DNA of 46,339 nt, from NCBI GenBank assembly GCA_016869515.1, contig VGDZ01000019.1:1-46339 (forward strand), in the 5' to 3' direction. This DNA is from Alphaproteobacteria bacterium (GTDB taxonomy: Bacteria > Pseudomonadota > Alphaproteobacteria > VGDZ01). Made by a program: the position numbers and the translations under genes. This document shows, in pieces, positions 19,605-27,295 of the stretch. How positions within the stretch are numbered: the stretch's first letter is position 1; every line of letters starts with the position of its first letter. The notes beneath the pieces were generated by a model. It had not been told where the DNA came from. It made no database searches and saw only the letters and a program-made list of their open reading frames with translations.

Positions 19605-20321
19605 ATGGCCGAACCGACTAGCGCCCTGATCGTCGGCGTCGGCGAGGGCCTGGGCGCGGCCATCGCCCGGCGTTTTGCCGCCGGCGGCTTGAAGGTCGCG
19701 CTGGCGGCGCGGCGGCGCGATGTGGTCGAACGGCTGGCGGCCGGCATTCCCGGCGCACACGGCTATGCGGTCGACGCTCGCGACGAGGCGGCGACGATCG
19801 CGCTGCTCGATCGGGTCGAGGCCGATCTCGGCCCGCTGGCGGCGGCGGTCTACAATCCCGGCGCCAACACCCGCGGCTCGATCCTCGATTTCGACGCCAC
19901 GCTTTATCGCAAGGTGTGGGAGCTGTGCTGCTTCGGCGGCTTCCTGCTCGGGCGCGAGGCGGCGCGGCGCATGGTGCCGCGCGGGCAGGGCACCATCCTG
20001 TTCACCGGCGCCACCGCCTCCTTGCGCGGCGGTAATGGCTATGCCGCCTTCGCCGGCGGCAAGTTCGCCTTGCGCGCGCTGGCGCAAAGCATGGCGCGCG
20101 AACTGGGTCCCAAGGGCATCCATGTCGGCCATGTCGTCATCGACGGCGTGATCGACACCCCGCGCACCCGCGAGCGCTTCGGCGACGCCTTCAAGACCCA
20201 AACGCCGGATGCGCAACTCAAGGTCGACGACATCGCCGAGGCCTATTGGCAGCTTCATGTCCAGAAGCGATCGGCCTGGACGTTGGAGCTCGACCTGCGG
20301 CCATGGGTGGAGAAGTTTTAG
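19605..20321 (+). CDS. Atypical short-chain dehydrogenase/reductase-like protein
   Basis: 238 aa. The Rossmann start [20 protein letters not shown] (9-28) and S139 (TGATAS) are clear, but the SDR NNAG motif is YNPG (83-86) and the position four residues before the catalytic lysine (K153) is F149 rather than tyrosine; Y146 is seven before it. The remainder, [18 protein letters not shown] with VIDGVIDT, fits a known SDR subgroup. It may bind NAD(P) without normal SDR chemistry. It abuts the TPR gene, between guaB and guaA. Confidence 0.85.
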   Translation: MAEPTSALIVGVGEGLGAAIARRFAAGGLKVALAARRRDVVERLAAGIPGAHGYAVDARDEAATIALLDRVEADLGPLAAAVYNPGANTRGSILDFDATLYRKVWELCCFGGFLLGREAARRMVPRGQGTILFTGATASLRGGNGYAAFAGGKFALRALAQSMARELGPKGIHVGHVVIDGVIDTPRTRERFGDAFKTQTPDAQLKVDDIAEAYWQLHVQKRSAWTLELDLRPWVEKF

Positions 20322-20358
20322 TCTTGCATCGCGGAGGCCGGTTGCTAGCTTCCCAGCC

Positions 20359-21906
20359 ATGACCGACACCGTCCTGATCGTCGACTTCGGCTCGCAAGTC
20401 ACCCAGTTGATCGCCCGTCGCGTGCGGGAGTCCGGGGTCTACAGCGAGATCGCGCCCTACACCAAGGCCGAGGAGGCGCTGGCCCGGCTCAAGCCGCGCG
20501 CCATCATCCTTTCGGGCGGGCCGGACTCGGTCACGGCCGAGTCCGCGCCTCGGGCGCCGATGGCGCTGTTCCTGGCCGGGCTGCCGATCCTCGGCATCTG
20601 CTATGGCGAGCAGACCATGTGCGCGCAATTGGGCGGCACGGTCGAAGGCGGCCATCACCGCGAATTCGGCCGCGCCTTGCTGGAGGTGGTCGAGTCCTGC
20701 GCGCTGTTCGACGGGCTGTGGCCGTCCGGGACCAAGACCCAGGTGTGGATGAGCCATGGCGACCGCGTCACCAAGCTGCCGCCGGGCTTCCGGCCGGTGG
20801 GCGTGTCGGCCGGGGCGCCCTTCGCCGCCATCGCCGACGACAGCCGCAGGTTCTATGGCGTGCAGTTCCATCCCGAGGTGGTCCATACCCAGGACGGCGC
20901 CAAGCTGTTGCGGCGCTTCACCCATGCCGTCGCCGGGCTCAAGGGCGATTGGACCATGGCCGCCTTCCGCCAGCAGGCCATCGCCCGCATCCGCGCCCAG
21001 GTCGGCAAGGGCAAGGTGATCTGCGGGCTGTCGGGCGGGGTCGATTCCGCCGTCGCCGCGGTGCTGATCCACGAGGCGATCGGCGATCAGCTGACTTGCG
21101 TCTTTGTCGATCACGGCCTGTTGCGCTTGGGCGAGGCCGAGGAGGTGGTGCGGGTGTTCCGCGACCGCTTCAACATCCGGCTGCTGCATCGCGACGCCGC
21201 GCGGCTGTTTCTCGATCGCCTGGCGGGGATCGACGATCCCGAGAAGAAGCGCAAGACCATCGGCGCCACCTTCATCGACGTCTTCGAAGAAGAAGCGCGC
21301 AAGGTCGGCGGCGCCGAGTTCCTGGCCCAGGGCACGCTCTATCCCGACGTGATCGAGAGCGTCTCCGCCACCGGCGGGCCGTCGGTGACCATCAAGTCGC
21401 ATCACAATGTCGGCGGCCTGCCCGAGCGCATGAACCTCAAGCTGGTCGAGCCCTTGCGCGAGCTGTTCAAGGACGAGGTGCGGGCGCTGGGCCGCGAACT
21501 CGGCATGCCGGACAACGTCGTCGGCCGGCATCCCTTTCCGGGGCCGGGGTTGGCGATCCGGGTACTGTCGGCGGTCAGCGCCGAGAAGCTCGACATCCTC
21601 CGTCGCGCCGATGCGATCTATCTCGACGAGATCCGCAAGGCCGGGCTTTACGACAAGATCTGGCAGGCTTTTGCCGTGCTGTTGCCGGTGCGCACCGTCG
21701 GCGTAATGGGTGATGCGCGCTCCTACGACCACGTGCTGGGCCTACGCGCCGTCACCTCGACCGACGGCATGACCGCCGACAGCTATCCCTTCGAGCACGC
21801 TTTTCTGGCGCGCACCGCCACCCGCATCGTCAACGAGGTGCGCGGCATCAACCGCGTGGTCTACGACGTCACCTCCAAACCGCCCGCCACCATCGAGTGG
21901 GAGTAG
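20359..21906 (+). CDS. guaA: GMP synthase (glutamine-hydrolysing)
   Basis: 515 aa. It converts XMP to GMP. The class I amidotransferase domain has C81 (ILGICYGEQ) and the FHPEVVHT motif; the ATP-pyrophosphatase domain has the PP-loop [12 protein letters not shown]; and the C-terminal dimerisation domain ends PPATIEWE. Start at 20359 matches the family; the longer frame upstream is a shadow. No clear Shine-Dalgarno. The AT-rich island begins directly after its stop, and the 3' end of guaA is a known insertion site for genomic islands in other bacteria. Confidence 0.97.
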   Translation: MTDTVLIVDFGSQVTQLIARRVRESGVYSEIAPYTKAEEALARLKPRAIILSGGPDSVTAESAPRAPMALFLAGLPILGICYGEQTMCAQLGGTVEGGHHREFGRALLEVVESCALFDGLWPSGTKTQVWMSHGDRVTKLPPGFRPVGVSAGAPFAAIADDSRRFYGVQFHPEVVHTQDGAKLLRRFTHAVAGLKGDWTMAAFRQQAIARIRAQVGKGKVICGLSGGVDSAVAAVLIHEAIGDQLTCVFVDHGLLRLGEAEEVVRVFRDRFNIRLLHRDAARLFLDRLAGIDDPEKKRKTIGATFIDVFEEEARKVGGAEFLAQGTLYPDVIESVSATGGPSVTIKSHHNVGGLPERMNLKLVEPLRELFKDEVRALGRELGMPDNVVGRHPFPGPGLAIRVLSAVSAEKLDILRRADAIYLDEIRKAGLYDKIWQAFAVLLPVRTVGVMGDARSYDHVLGLRAVTSTDGMTADSYPFEHAFLARTATRIVNEVRGINRVVYDVTSKPPATIEWE

Positions 21907-22072
21907 AATCTCTGATTTAAGTTGTTGATTTATAGAGAGTTTCTAGCTACGCAAGACAGACCCACGCCCTGCCAAATTGTTGACTTAGTTGGGCGTTGGC
22001 ATTAAAGTTACACGTAAAGCTACACAGCGCTATATTGACTTGCGGCCAGCTATTATTAAAGCGGCTGTTGAG
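21907..22072. other. AT-rich left flank of the island behind guaA
   Basis: The base composition changes abruptly at the guaA stop from strongly GC-rich to AT-rich. An imperfect inverted repeat (21905-21913 with 21934-21944) could end guaA transcription. No gene with a recognisable product is present; a short plus-strand frame from 21989 looks like chance. Confidence 0.6.
22003..22025 (+). repeat. Tandem pair TAAAG(T/C)TACAC
   Basis: TAAAGTTACAC (22003-22013) is repeated as TAAAGCTACAC (22015-22025), one mismatch, period 12 nt. It lies about 50 nt beyond the 3' end of the esterase gene. Such short iterated sites can be recombinase arm or regulator sites, but two copies may be chance in AT-rich DNA. 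Confidence 0.35.
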
Positions 22073-23026
22073 TTAGTGTGGGCGACGATACTTATGTATC
22101 GCATCTGCGTAAGCGGTCGCTGTCTTAAGTTGCCCAGTCTCGCTGAAGTGACACAAGTCACGTCTATCTTCATTTTCAAGTAACTCGTCAGTATTTACCG
22201 CTAAAAATATTTGACTATTATCTTGAAGATTTTTTTGTCCTATAGCCGTTGGATTACTTGCCTTCCAATACGGACTGATGCCGCACTTTGTTGCAACAGC
22301 GATAAAGAATGGCGCTGTAACGCCCGCAGTTCTCAAACTATTTTTTAGTGAGTAAAAAGATCTCTCATATATTTTTGTTGACGTGCTATTATAAAAGTCA
22401 GCTTCTCCTTGATGCCATACAACGTCTGTTACTCCATATATTTTGATAGATACCAAAGTGTCCAATAACATTTGGTTTAAGTCACCATCTTCTTGCCAGC
22501 GTGCTATTGGAGTTCCTCCAATTCCAGACGAAATAATGACAATCGCTTTATACGTACCGTATTCAATCAGCTTATCGGCAAGCGGCGTTATAAACTCTCC
22601 TTCTTCCCCGGATGCCCCTAATAATGGCGAGGATGCTACAAAGCATTTACCATCATAATAGTTAAATACTTGATTGGGATAACGGGTAATTACCTTTTTC
22701 TCAGCGAAGTTAGCTGCGTTTGATTGTCCGATAGACAGTAATACACCAGTCTCTGAGCTTTGCGCTGGGCAAGAAACTTCTTTTTTTCCACTTATCGCTA
22801 CAAGTCTTCCAAACTCATCATATTGTCCAATACCTAATGCTGATGTAATATTATATTTGTTTTTTAATGTCCTTATTAAATCAATCGGAAAAATATTGCG
22901 GGCGTAGCTGTGTGCGCCAAAAAGATATGCTGAAGATAATGTGACGAGGGATAAGCAAGTGACAATCAGCGCTTTTCTTATTTTACTGGAAGCATTATTG
23001 CGCGCGCTCTCTCTCGTATCAGTCAT
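22073..23026 (-). CDS. Membrane-anchored sialate O-acetylesterase-like (SASA/SGNH) hydrolase in an AT-rich island
   Basis: 317 aa from the ATG at 23026, with AGGA a few bases upstream; a TTG 18 nt earlier is less likely. An N-terminal membrane segment at about 18-37 would anchor it with the catalytic part outside. The SASA signature is complete: LLSIGQSNAANF with S102, VVWHQGEADF with E208, and RRDLCHFSETGQ with D290 and H293. The family removes acetyl groups from sugars such as sialic acid or xylan; its use in surface polysaccharide modification is an inference. Codon choice is AT-rich and unlike every neighbour, which points to recent transfer. Confidence 0.85.
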   Translation of the reverse strand: MTDTRESARNNASSKIRKALIVTCLSLVTLSSAYLFGAHSYARNIFPIDLIRTLKNKYNITSALGIGQYDEFGRLVAISGKKEVSCPAQSSETGVLLSIGQSNAANFAEKKVITRYPNQVFNYYDGKCFVASSPLLGASGEEGEFITPLADKLIEYGTYKAIVIISSGIGGTPIARWQEDGDLNQMLLDTLVSIKIYGVTDVVWHQGEADFYNSTSTKIYERSFYSLKNSLRTAGVTAPFFIAVATKCGISPYWKASNPTAIGQKNLQDNSQIFLAVNTDELLENEDRRDLCHFSETGQLKTATAYADAIHKYRRPH

Positions 23027-23059
23027 TGCCGATCCTGTCAGCAAGTTGTCGCTATGCTC

Positions 23060-23087
23060 ATTCTACTTGTGCGTCGTAACAGCGCAA
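23060..23087 (-). promoter_or_regulatory. Possible promoter of the esterase gene
   Basis: On the minus strand TTGCGC (23087 to 23082) and TAGAAT (23065 to 23060) are 16 nt apart, ending about 34 nt before the ATG at 23026. The -10 matches consensus at five of six positions, the -35 at three. Confidence 0.35.
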
Positions 23088-23273
23088 GTGCTTGGGTGTT
23101 CTTTTGTTGGGCAACGTGTAACCATAGGCGCGTAGAGTCTAACAAACTCAATAGGTTACTTAAGCTCATGCTGCTACAAAAAAGAACAATAAAGTCGCGC
23201 AACACTTACACGCTAACGATTTGGCGGGCTGTAACCCGATTGGAAAAAAAAGTGGTTTTTGCCAACGTAACTA
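23088..23273. other. AT-rich right part of the island, no gene seen
   Basis: Mostly AT-rich sequence with no supported gene. A poly-A/poly-T hairpin-like element (23240-23265, TTGG plus A-run, GTGG, T-run plus GCCAA) could act as a weak terminator on either strand. Compositional change back to GC-rich occurs after the palindromes that follow. Confidence 0.5.
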
Positions 23274-23334
23274 GACCGCGATCGGTTCATAGGGAATCAC
23301 GGGCGCGATTCCCTATGAACCGTGAATCGCGGTC
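23274..23334. repeat. Long palindrome 1 (25/28-nt arms)
   Basis: Left arm 23274-23298 and right arm 23307-23334 pair over 9 plus 16 bp around an 8-nt loop (23299-23306). The right arm carries 3 extra bases. The paired core is CGGTTCATAGGGAATC. It lies at the right border of the AT-rich island, outside any gene. Confidence 0.85.
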
Positions 23335-23349
23335 CAAAGCAGGATACGA

Positions 23350-23406
23350 GGGCATGACTAACGATCTGTCTTGAACTCTATGGTTCAAGACAGATCTTTC
23401 ATGCCC
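23350..23406. repeat. Long palindrome 2 (imperfect)
   Basis: Left arm 23350-23376 and right arm 23383-23406 pair over GGGCATGA and GATCTGTCTTGAAC, with an internal CTAAC versus two-base bulge and a 6-nt loop (23377-23382). It lies 15 nt after palindrome 1 and 55 nt before hicA. Both palindromes contain GGTTCA followed later by ATC in one arm, so they may be related. Confidence 0.85.
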
Positions 23407-23461
23407 TAAAGAATGGGAGTGACGACCGGCAGTGACGCAGTGAGAAAAACGTCTCGATCGC

Positions 23462-23680
23462 ATGCGCGCCAACCCCGGCGTCGATTGGAAGATCGAGGAT
23501 ATGATTGCGATTGCCGAACGCCTCGGGATCGCATCTCGGCGGCAGGGCGGTAGCCATGTTGCCTTCCGGGCGGCGAGCGGCAACTATGCGGTCGTACCGG
23601 CGCGGCGGCCGATCAAAGCGGTCGACGTCCGGCAATTCGTTGCCATGATCGATGGTTCGGGGAAGAGCGATGATTCGTGA
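23462..23680 (+). CDS. hicA: HicA family toxin (type II toxin-antitoxin)
   Basis: 72 aa. The dsRNA-binding-like fold is suggested by IEDMIAIAERLGI, RRQGGSHVAFR with the catalytic-type H32 in GSH, and YAVVPARRPIKAVDVRQFV. HicA toxins are ribosome-independent mRNA interferases. The ATG at 23462 is the only in-frame start; codons just upstream would encode EKRLDR, which fits family N-termini, but a TGA at 23441-23443 cuts the frame. The end overlaps hicB by 11 nt, the usual coupling. It sits next to the island border. Confidence 0.8.
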   Translation: MRANPGVDWKIEDMIAIAERLGIASRRQGGSHVAFRAASGNYAVVPARRPIKAVDVRQFVAMIDGSGKSDDS

Positions 23681-24071
23681 TCTCGAATATCCCTATGTCA
23701 TCAGACCCCTGTCGCGGCACGAAGGGGGTGGGTCCCTGATCGTCTTTCCCGATCTGCCGGGATGCGCATCGAATGGGGAGACGCCGGAGCAGGCGGTCGT
23801 CAATGGGGCCGATGCGCTGCGGACGTTGCTCCTGACCATGAAGGAGTTTGGCGATCCCGTTCCACCGTCTTCGTGGCCGGAACAAATACGATCGGTTGCC
23901 GGCGTCATGCCGGTTTGGTTGCCGCGGGGCGTGACCAAGAAGCTGGTGGCGCGGGCACACAGCGAAGGCGTGTCGGCCGAGGTCATGGTGGTTTCGCTTG
24001 TGGCGGAGGGGTTGGCGAAGGCGAAACCGAGAACACTACATCGCAAATCGTCCAAACGTCGCGCGGCGTGA
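23670..24071 (+). CDS. hicB: HicB family antitoxin
   Basis: 133 aa from the ATG at 23670, after a GGAAGAG site. The N-terminal HicB-like (partly degraded RNase H) domain shows LIVFPDLPGCASNGETPEQA (23-42). The C-terminal part LPRGVTKKLVARAHSEGVSA looks like a ribbon-helix-helix DNA-binding domain, so it would neutralise HicA and repress its own operon. Start overlaps hicA. Confidence 0.87.
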   Translation: MIRDLEYPYVIRPLSRHEGGGSLIVFPDLPGCASNGETPEQAVVNGADALRTLLLTMKEFGDPVPPSSWPEQIRSVAGVMPVWLPRGVTKKLVARAHSEGVSAEVMVVSLVAEGLAKAKPRTLHRKSSKRRAA

Positions 24072-24084
24072 AAGGATCGCGAGC

Positions 24085-25323
24085 ATGACCGACAATCTGC
24101 GCATCGATGGCGACCGGCTGTGGCGGAGCCTGATCGACTTGGCCAAGATCGGCGGCACCGAGAAGGGCGGCGTCTGCCGCCTGGCGCTGACCGATCTCGA
24201 CCGCCAGGCGCGCGATCTGTTCGTCGCCTGGTGCAAGCAGGCCGGCTGCGCCATCGCGGTCGATCGCATGGGCAACATCTTCGCCCGCCGCCCCGGTCGC
24301 GACGACAGCCTGGCGCCGGTGATCACCGGCAGTCATATCGACACCCAGCCGACCGGCGGCAAGTTCGACGGCGCCTATGGCGTGATGGCCGGGCTGGAGG
24401 TGATCCGCAGCCTGAACGCTGCCAATTACCAGACCCTGCGGCCGATCGAGGTGGTGGTGTGGACCAACGAGGAGGGCTCGCGCTTCGCGCCGGCGATGAC
24501 CGCTTCGGGCGTGTTCGGCGGCGTGTTCGAGCTCGACTATGCGCTGGCGCGCAAGGATATCGACGGCGTGACCTTGGGCGAGGCTCTTAAAACGATCGGC
24601 TATGCCGGCGATACGCCCTGCGGCGGGCGCAAGGTCGAGGCCTGTTTCGAGGCCCATATCGAACAGGGGCCGATCCTCGAGGCCGAGGGCAAGACCATCG
24701 GCGTCGTCACCGGTGCCCAAGGCCAACGCTGGTACGAAATCACGTTGACCGGGCAGGAGGCCCATGCCGGCCCGACGCCGATGCCGCGCCGGCGCGACGC
24801 GCTGGTCGGAGCGGCGCGCGTGATCGACGAGGTCAATCGTATCGGCTTTCGCCACGCGCCCAATGCCTGCGCCACGGTCGGCATGATCCAGTGCCATCCC
24901 AACTCGCGCAACACCATCCCCGGCCGGGTGTTCTTCACGGTCGATTTCCGCAATCCCGACGATGCGGTGCTGGCGCGGATGGATCGCGAACTGCGGGAGT
25001 TCGCGATCCGCACCGCGGCCGAACTCAAGCTCGAACTCAAGCTCGAACAGATTTGGGCCTTCGGCGCCACCGCCTTCGATCGGCGCCTGGTCGAAGGCGT
25101 GCGCAAGGCCGCGGCCAAGGCCGGCCATGGGCATCGCGACATCGTCTCGGGCGCGGGCCACGATTCGGTCTACATCGCGCGCGTCGCGCCGACGGCGATG
25201 ATCTTCGTGCCCTGCAAGGACGGCATCAGCCACAACGAAGTCGAGGACGCGACGCCCGAGCACATCGCCGCCGGCGCCCAAGTGCTGCTGCAAGCCATGG
25301 TCGAGGCGGCGGATCGGCGCTGA
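24085..25323 (+). CDS. M20 family Zn-dependent amidohydrolase (N-carbamoyl-L-amino acid hydrolase / allantoate amidohydrolase type)
   Basis: 412 aa, the usual length. Metal-site motifs: GSHIDTQPTGGKFDGAYGV (82-100) with H84 and D95, WTNEEGSRFAPAM (126-138) with E129-E130, CFEAHIEQGP, and a late GAGHDS. This set defines the hydantoinase/carbamoylase subfamily, which splits N-carbamoyl amino acids, allantoate or beta-ureidopropionate. Substrate cannot be decided here; no hydantoinase or uric-acid gene is adjacent. ATG at 24085 follows AAGGA. Its stop overlaps the start of the acyl-CoA synthetase gene (TGATG). Confidence 0.88.
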   Translation: MTDNLRIDGDRLWRSLIDLAKIGGTEKGGVCRLALTDLDRQARDLFVAWCKQAGCAIAVDRMGNIFARRPGRDDSLAPVITGSHIDTQPTGGKFDGAYGVMAGLEVIRSLNAANYQTLRPIEVVVWTNEEGSRFAPAMTASGVFGGVFELDYALARKDIDGVTLGEALKTIGYAGDTPCGGRKVEACFEAHIEQGPILEAEGKTIGVVTGAQGQRWYEITLTGQEAHAGPTPMPRRRDALVGAARVIDEVNRIGFRHAPNACATVGMIQCHPNSRNTIPGRVFFTVDFRNPDDAVLARMDRELREFAIRTAAELKLELKLEQIWAFGATAFDRRLVEGVRKAAAKAGHGHRDIVSGAGHDSVYIARVAPTAMIFVPCKDGISHNEVEDATPEHIAAGAQVLLQAMVEAADRR

Positions 25324-26846
25324 TGCCGGGTACGCTGGTCTTCGGCCGCAGGCGGATCGGTCCCGAGCAATTGGCGGCGCGGGTGGCGCGCGCCGCCGGC
25401 GGCTTCAAGCGTCTCGGCATCGGCGCCGGCGACGGCGTCGCCCTGTTGCTGCGCAACGATTTCGCCTTTTTCGAGGCGGCGCTGGCGGTGGGCCGGCGCG
25501 GCGGCTATTCGGTGCCGATCAACTGGCATTTCAAGGCCGAGGAGATCGGCCACATCCTGCGCGATTGTGGCGCCAAGGCGGTGATCGCACATGCCGATCT
25601 GCTGCCGGCAATGGGCGCACCGCCGCCGGGGGTGGCGGTGTTGGTTGTCGAGACCCCGGATGAGATCGCCGCCGCCTATGGCATCGTGCCCGATGCCTGC
25701 CATGTCCCCGCCGGAGCGACGCCGTGGGAGGCGTGGCTTGAGGCGGCAACGCCCGATACCGACCCGCCGCAACAGATTCCGGCCAGCATCATCTACACCT
25801 CGGGCACGACCGGCCGGCCCAAGGGCGTCAAGCGTCGACCGGCGCCGCCAGGCACGGATGCGACCTTGCCCATCCGGCGCCAGGTTTTCGGAATAGAGCC
25901 GGGCCGAGTATCGCTTTTGACCGGGCCGCTTTATCACAGCGCGCCCAATTTCTTCGGTCTCTACGCCGTGCGCGACGGCGGCACGCTGGTGCTGATGCCG
26001 CGCTTCGATGCGCTTGAGACCTTGCGTCTAGTGGAGACGCACAAGATCGCCGCCATGCATCTGGTGCCGACCATGATGGTGCGGATGATGCGCTTGCCCG
26101 AGGCCGAGAGGCGGCGCTTCGATCTGTCCTCGCTGCGCCATGTCGTCCATGCCGCCGCGCCCTGTCCGCCCGAGGTCAAGCGGGCGATGATCGAGTGGCT
26201 GGGGCCGATCGTGCACGAATATTACGGCGCCACCGAGACCGGGCCGGTGGTGCATTGCACCAGCGCCGAATGGCTGGCGCATCCCGGCACCGTCGGCAAG
26301 CCGCTGCCCGAGGCGACGGTGCGGATCTACGGCGAGGACGGCAAGGCGCTGGGCGCCAACCAAGTCGGCGAGGTCTTCGTCGTGCTCTCCAACTATCCCG
26401 ACTTCACCTACAACAACAGTCCCGCGGCGCGGGCGGCGGTGGCGCGCGACGGCCTGGTTTCGGTCGGCGATGTCGGGCTGCTCGACGAGGACGGGTTCCT
26501 GCACTTGCGCGATCGCAAGCGCGACATGGTGATCTCGGGCGGGGTCAACATCTACCCGGCCGAGATCGAAAGCGTGCTGATCGGCCTGGCCGGGGTCAAG
26601 GACTGCGCCGTGTTCGGCGTGCCCGACGCCGAGTTCGGCGAGGCGCTGATGGCCGTCATCGAGCTCTTGCCGGGAGTTCAGCTCGGCACGGCCGAGGTCA
26701 GGGCGTGGCTGAGCGAACGCTTGGCCGGCTACAAGGTGCCGAAGCGGATCGAATTCCAGCACGGACTGCCGCGCGAGGATTCGGGCAAGATCTTCAAGCG
26801 TCGGCTGCGCGAGCCCTATTGGCGCGCGGCCGGCCGCAACATCTGA
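25323..26846 (+). CDS. AMP-dependent acyl-CoA synthetase/ligase
   Basis: 507 aa. ANL-family motifs: phosphate loop YTSGTTGRPKG at 158-168, YYGATETG, GDVGLLDEDGFLHLRDRKRD, and SGKIFKR with catalytic K489 near the C-terminus. It would activate a carboxylic acid to acyl-AMP and then acyl-CoA. It overlaps the M20 hydrolase gene by one base, so the two are co-transcribed. Given the acyl-CoA oxidation genes 0.5 kb downstream on the other strand, a fatty or side-chain acid is a plausible substrate, as inference only. Confidence 0.9.
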   Translation: MPGTLVFGRRRIGPEQLAARVARAAGGFKRLGIGAGDGVALLLRNDFAFFEAALAVGRRGGYSVPINWHFKAEEIGHILRDCGAKAVIAHADLLPAMGAPPPGVAVLVVETPDEIAAAYGIVPDACHVPAGATPWEAWLEAATPDTDPPQQIPASIIYTSGTTGRPKGVKRRPAPPGTDATLPIRRQVFGIEPGRVSLLTGPLYHSAPNFFGLYAVRDGGTLVLMPRFDALETLRLVETHKIAAMHLVPTMMVRMMRLPEAERRRFDLSSLRHVVHAAAPCPPEVKRAMIEWLGPIVHEYYGATETGPVVHCTSAEWLAHPGTVGKPLPEATVRIYGEDGKALGANQVGEVFVVLSNYPDFTYNNSPAARAAVARDGLVSVGDVGLLDEDGFLHLRDRKRDMVISGGVNIYPAEIESVLIGLAGVKDCAVFGVPDAEFGEALMAVIELLPGVQLGTAEVRAWLSERLAGYKVPKRIEFQHGLPREDSGKIFKRRLREPYWRAAGRNI

Positions 26847-26901
26847 CCGTCGACAAGGAATCGTAGTTTACAATGGCTCTGAATCGTCGGAGCATATCGA
26901 C

Positions 26902-27288
26902 ATGACGCGGCGGTCCGAGACCTTGTTGACGCGGGCCTATGACGAGATCCTGACGCTTCTGAACGAGGCGCGGGATCTGGCCCAGGAAGAAGTCTTTGCC
27001 GGCCGGGCGCGGCAGATTTCGTTCGACCTGATGCGCGAGAATTTCCGTGTCACGACGCGGCTTGGCGAGGCCCTGGCCTGGGTCGCGGCGCGGCGCGCGG
27101 TCGAAAGCGGCGAGATGTCGGCCGAGGATGCCTTGGCGCCGGTATTCCGCCTCGGCTCGCAGGATACCTGCCTGGCCGGCAACGATCTCGAAGAGATGTC
27201 GCAGCGCCGCCGCGTGCTGGCGGCGCAGACGCTGGCGCTCTATCGCCGCATCGCCCGGCTCGACGGCATGGCCGACCGGGCGGCGTGA
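26902..27288 (+). CDS. rcdA: DUF1465/RcdA-family protein (regulator of CtrA degradation homologue)
   Basis: 128 aa, all helical, no membrane segment. FRVTTRLGEALAWVAARRAV (50-69) followed by ESGEMSAEDALAPVFRLGSQ, and a final LYRRIARLD, match the DUF1465 pattern. In Caulobacter the DUF1465 protein RcdA is an adaptor that helps ClpXP degrade the cell-cycle regulator CtrA; whether this shorter homologue does the same is inferred. A TACAAT element at 26869-26874 could be its -10. It converges with the thiolase gene, 7 nt apart. Confidence 0.75.
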   Translation: MTRRSETLLTRAYDEILTLLNEARDLAQEEVFAGRARQISFDLMRENFRVTTRLGEALAWVAARRAVESGEMSAEDALAPVFRLGSQDTCLAGNDLEEMSQRRRVLAAQTLALYRRIARLDGMADRAA

Positions 27289-27295
27289 GATCGCG

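Noticed and set aside
21988-23145. GTTGGGC (21988, 23106) and GTCTAAC (23139) motifs flanking the esterase gene, as in integron cassettes (GTTRRRY/RYYYAAC)
   Set aside because: No properly ordered RYYYAAC...GTTRRRY pair with an attC-like stem was found on either side, and there is no integrase. The motifs are short and may be chance.
23054-23374. Plus-strand ORF through the AT-rich flank and palindrome 1
   Set aside because: It has no recognisable domain or ribosome-binding site and reads through the hairpin arms.
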